From assembly GCA_958496175.1 (NCBI GenBank), contig OY292274.1, positions 61,452,630-61,516,629 of the forward strand: 64,000 nt of DNA. The letters are read 5' to 3'. The position numbers and the translations under genes are program-made. The notes below the pieces were generated by a model, which was given only the letters and a program-made list of their open reading frames with translations, was not told where the DNA came from and searched no databases. Source of the stretch: Sisyra terminalis. Taxonomy: Eukaryota > Arthropoda > Insecta > Neuroptera > Sisyridae. Numbering within the stretch: position 1 is the stretch's first letter; every line of letters starts with the position of its first letter. Below, piece by piece: positions 60,820 through 64,000 of the stretch.

Positions 60820-61330
60820 AAATCTTGGGATTTTGACGTAACACAGCGCACCAATGTTAAAAATCGGTCTATAAAGCGAGAATTTTATGAGGGAACGTGG
60901 CGGAAGGTGAGTTTCAATTTATAATATTGTTTTTATATGCAACAACCATACTGTGTTCTTGTTTGAAAATATCACACAGTCCGACTACATATATATGCAG
61001 TGACATGCCGTTTGTTGCATATTAAATAGAGATCCGAATGGTGGATCAGAACACAAACCGTGTACCATGTAGTCGTAAGCGGACAGGAGGTATTTATGGC
61101 CGGTTGATGTTCCCACGAACGCAATATCCCATTTTTCTTGCATTTTACACATTTGCCAGCGATATTTTTGCGAAATTTTCCCCGATTCCCATACGACACA
61201 AACATAATTACACTTTTTGTAATAAGTGGCAATCGCTTGTATGTGGCTTGTCGTTCATATTGGATTTTTATGTACCTCGCGAGGCCAACACGAGAAATTT
61301 ACAGTGATTAAGAGGAAGACATGTGAATGA
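60820..61330. other. Low-repeat island, unassigned
   Basis: Less AT-rich with CpG-containing blocks (60840-60915, 61040-61110, 61240-61310). GGCGGAAG|gtgagt at 60907 is a strong donor-like site. Open frames of 86-89 codons overlap on both strands and are unrecognised. Confidence 0.3.
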
Positions 61331-61436
61331 TCATTAATCTTGGTCGAATTTATTATTTTTTACTTCCTTGTGTTATACTCTAAGTACACGGAGGTGTTAT
61401 AGCCACGAAAAATATTTGGTTTTCAAAATTTGATCA

Positions 61437-62645
61437 AAATATCACATAGTACGTAGACTGGGCCAAAAAGTCGACTATTTTTTTTTCAAAAGTATATCGA
61501 AAATATTGTTCAAGGTGACAAAAAAAATTATCGGGAAGGTTTGAGCCCTTAATATTAATTTTAAGAGGTCTATCATCTTTAATTTCGATTTTAGGTGTTA
61601 TAGCCATGAAAAATAATTGGTTTTCAAAATTTGACCGAAATATCACACCTATAGTACCAAGACTGGACCAAAAAAATCGACTATTTTTTTTTTTTGAAAA
61701 ATATATAAAAATATTGTTCAAGCTGACAAAAAAAAATATCGGGAAGGTTTGAGCCGTTTGAGCCCTTAATATTAATATTAAGAGGTCTGTCCTCTTTAAT
61801 TTCGATTTTGTATTTGTGCTTTCATTTTTGCATCAATGTTATCAAACTATCAAAGTAAAAAAAATCATCTGAACATATATTTATAGAAAAATAAATTCCC
61901 TACAAAAAATGTTTCTTTGAAAATTTTTGTCAGACATGCCGTTTCCGAATAATGAAGCTTTAAACATTGATATGATTTTTAGATTTATCTTCTTTATTTT
62001 AAAATTTTGTAACTAACGAACAAATAAATATATAGAAATGAACAATATAGATTCTTAAAGAAAATTTAATGCTCTACAAAAAAGGTCTCTTAACAATTTT
62101 TCATAAAATCACTTTTTCAAAAGTTATTCACAATTAAATTTAAAGAAAAATTAAATGATTGTTTTTTTCGTTGTTGAACCAATTTTGACACAGTGATTTT
62201 ATGTAAAAACGTTAAGAAACCTTTTTTGTAGAGCATTAAATTCCCTTCAAGAATCTGTATCGTTCATTTCTATACATTCATTTGTTAGTTAGTTACAAAA
62301 TTCCAAAATAAAGAAGATTAATCTACAAATTATATCAATGTTTATAGCTTGATTATTCGTAAACGGCATGTCTGGCAAAATTTTTAAAATAATCGTTTTT
62401 TGTAGGGCATTCAATTTTCTATAAATGTTTGTGGAGATGATTTTTTTTACCTTGATAGTTTGACAGCATTGACGCAAAAATGAAAGCACAAATAAAAAAT
62501 CGAAAATAAAGATGATAGACCTCTTAATATTAATATTAAGGGCTCAAAGCTTCCCGATATTATTTTTTTTTGTCACCTTGAACAATATTTTCGATATACT
62601 TTTAAAAGAAAAAAAATAGTTGATTTTTTTAGCCCAGTCTAATAG
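61437..62645. repeat. Large palindromic repeat (family P), copy 2
   Basis: About 1.2-kb imperfect palindrome centred near 62150. Left AGACTGGGCCAAAAAGTCGA, right inverted AGACTGGGCTAAAAAAATCA. The left terminus is duplicated: the first 150 bp (61456-61600) recur at 61670-61800. GCCGTTTCCGAATAATGAAG on the left appears inverted near 62340-62375. Confidence 0.85.
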
Positions 62646-62812
62646 TATCGCACGTATTGTATACAAATGTTTAATGATTGTCTTGCTTCATATTTACAAT
62701 AATATATTGAACAATGAAGGAGACAATATACCATATACCAAAAAATCGATTTTTCACAGTTCTAGTAACTTCTTATATTTTATACTTTGTATATTTTGTA
62801 TATACTTTATAC

Positions 62813-63960
62813 CAGTGCTGGTCTACCGGGATTATCCCGGTGAGCTTACCGGTGTAATATCCCCGTAGGCCTACTGGCCAACAAATATAGTCAAGTGTGT
62901 GATTTTTTCTAATGAAATGATATTAAATTTTTACAATTGTTACTTCTATCTATTTCCATTTAACTTCTTAATTGTACTTCAACAACAGGAGACAATATAT
63001 GTACCATAGTATGCGAAATTTTAAAAAGTATGAAAATTGATTTAGGTAAATGTATCGGTAATTGCACTGATGGTGCAGCGAATATGCAAGGTACTTACAA
63101 AGGTTTTAGTGCATGGTTAAATCAAGTTCATACTTAGTGTTATGCCCATTTATTAAATTTAGTTATTATGGATATCATACAAAATACCAAAGAAGCCATT
63201 CTACTATTTGCTATTTTAGATACAGGTATGCTTTTTTTAAAAGTATCTTATAAACGACTTAACGTATGGATAGAATTTATTAAATTTAAATTTAATTCTT
63301 CTATTGGAGAAACACGTTGGTGGGCTAAAGATAAGACATTAAGAAAAATGTTTGGTACATTTAATAGTACATCTGGAATTATATTTTTTGTCGGTGTTCT
63401 GTAGACTTCCTATAAAATCTCTATATCCGAAAAGTTAAACAAAGAATTTAACATCGAGGAAACTCTATTTTGACCGTGTTTCTAAAATTTGATAATATTT
63501 TAAAAGCTCTAATATTTTAACGAATTTTTGAAGAAACAACACTTTTATCATCAGCTATATAAACATCAGTTAAGGATATTGGAATTGTTTGGTATGGTAA
63601 AAGGTAAAAAAAAAGACTGAATTATTTTTAAATACAAAGAGACTTAAACACTGTATAGCAAACAGCAGTAAATTTTGCATAGGAAATTTTTAATTCTTCA
63701 AAATTGAAGAAATGATATGTCAAACAAATAATAGAAATTAAACGGGCAATTCTAACGATAGATTTCGTATAGGTATGCATTATGTTATAATGAATGCAGT
63801 TACCAGTAAGATGAATAAACAATTTTGAAAAAAAAATGATCCTCTTTGTAGCGATATAATCTATTTAAATCCAAATAATTTCCCATTTTCAAGTATTAAT
63901 ATACCTTGTCATATTTTTGAACATTTAACCAAATAAATAAATCGAAAATTAAATAAAAAT
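62813..63960 (+). pseudogene. hAT transposase relic (ZMYM/DUF4371-like)
   Basis: A hAT-like end CAGTGCTGGTCTACCGGGAT begins at 62814, with local inverted ACCGG/CCGGT repeats. From 62988 the frame reads GDNICTIVCEILKSMKIDLG and CTDGAANMQGTYKGF (the D-GAANM block with a catalytic aspartate), then a stop at 63135, then CYAHLLNLVIMDII (H-x-L-N-L block) and GETRWWAKD (the TRW block), ending at 63403. Stops and lack of the C-terminal dimerisation region show it is dead. Whether it is the source of hAT-N1 cannot be told, since the shared region is missing; the ends differ. Confidence 0.8.
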
Positions 63961-64000
63961 ATAACGCAGAAAATGTTAAATGCTTAACTAATAAATTTTC

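Noticed and set aside
61038..61307. Overlapping 86- and 89-codon frames on both strands
   Set aside because: Lengths are not unusual for this less AT-rich stretch and neither product is recognisable.

Overview
The window is AT-rich animal DNA whose only confidently recognised gene is the 3' end of a presynaptic-type (Cav2) voltage-gated calcium channel alpha-1 subunit, the insect cacophony gene. Gene structure (small phase-consistent exons, GT/AG introns of 60 bp to about 4.8 kb), codon choice and repeat content (hAT, Tc1-like, TTAA-flanked MITEs, jockey-type LINE fragments, a GACA-containing dispersed repeat) point to an insect. A beetle is a guess I cannot prove from sequence alone.

1-26 kb, plus strand: channel exons run from domain IV S5/pore to the stop codon. 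They comprise a pair of alternative 92-nt exons (1265-1356 and 5815-5906), then the pore-S6 exon with the domain IV selectivity glutamate, the S6/EF-hand exon, the EF-hand/pre-IQ exon, the IQ exon, and seven C-terminal tail exons. The tail carries an SH3-ligand motif of the RIM-BP type and ends in a DDWC PDZ ligand at 25779. All phases agree, and 5' exons lie outside the window. Introns are loaded with transposon relics: hammerhead-like foldbacks, two-ended MITEs, a duplicated 0.5-kb unit with a hAT copy at its junction, a Tc1-like relic, a LINE fragment, and a 2.4-kb repeat that fills the last intron and starts about 16 bp from a splice donor.

26-64 kb: no gene I can recognise. It holds the 3' flank of the channel gene, four more hAT-N1 copies (three with near-intact 8-bp target duplications, one inside another hAT element and one carrying a further insertion), a second TTAA MITE, palindromic MITEs, LINE pieces with reverse transcriptase and RNase H/zinc-knuckle remnants, tandem 271-bp hairpin units, and two large palindromic repeats. 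A hAT transposase relic lies at the right edge. Several less AT-rich islands without repeats (about 36.0-36.9, 41.4-42.4, 49.8-50.3, 57.1-58.6 and 60.8-61.35 kb) could be regulatory DNA or exons of an unrecognised gene.

No new multi-gene system is visible. The most interesting points are the mutually exclusive pore-turret exon pair in the channel, the hammerhead-ribozyme-like motifs (two of them arranged as a palindrome), the perfectly conserved tandem hairpins, and the nested or junction-specific hAT insertions.
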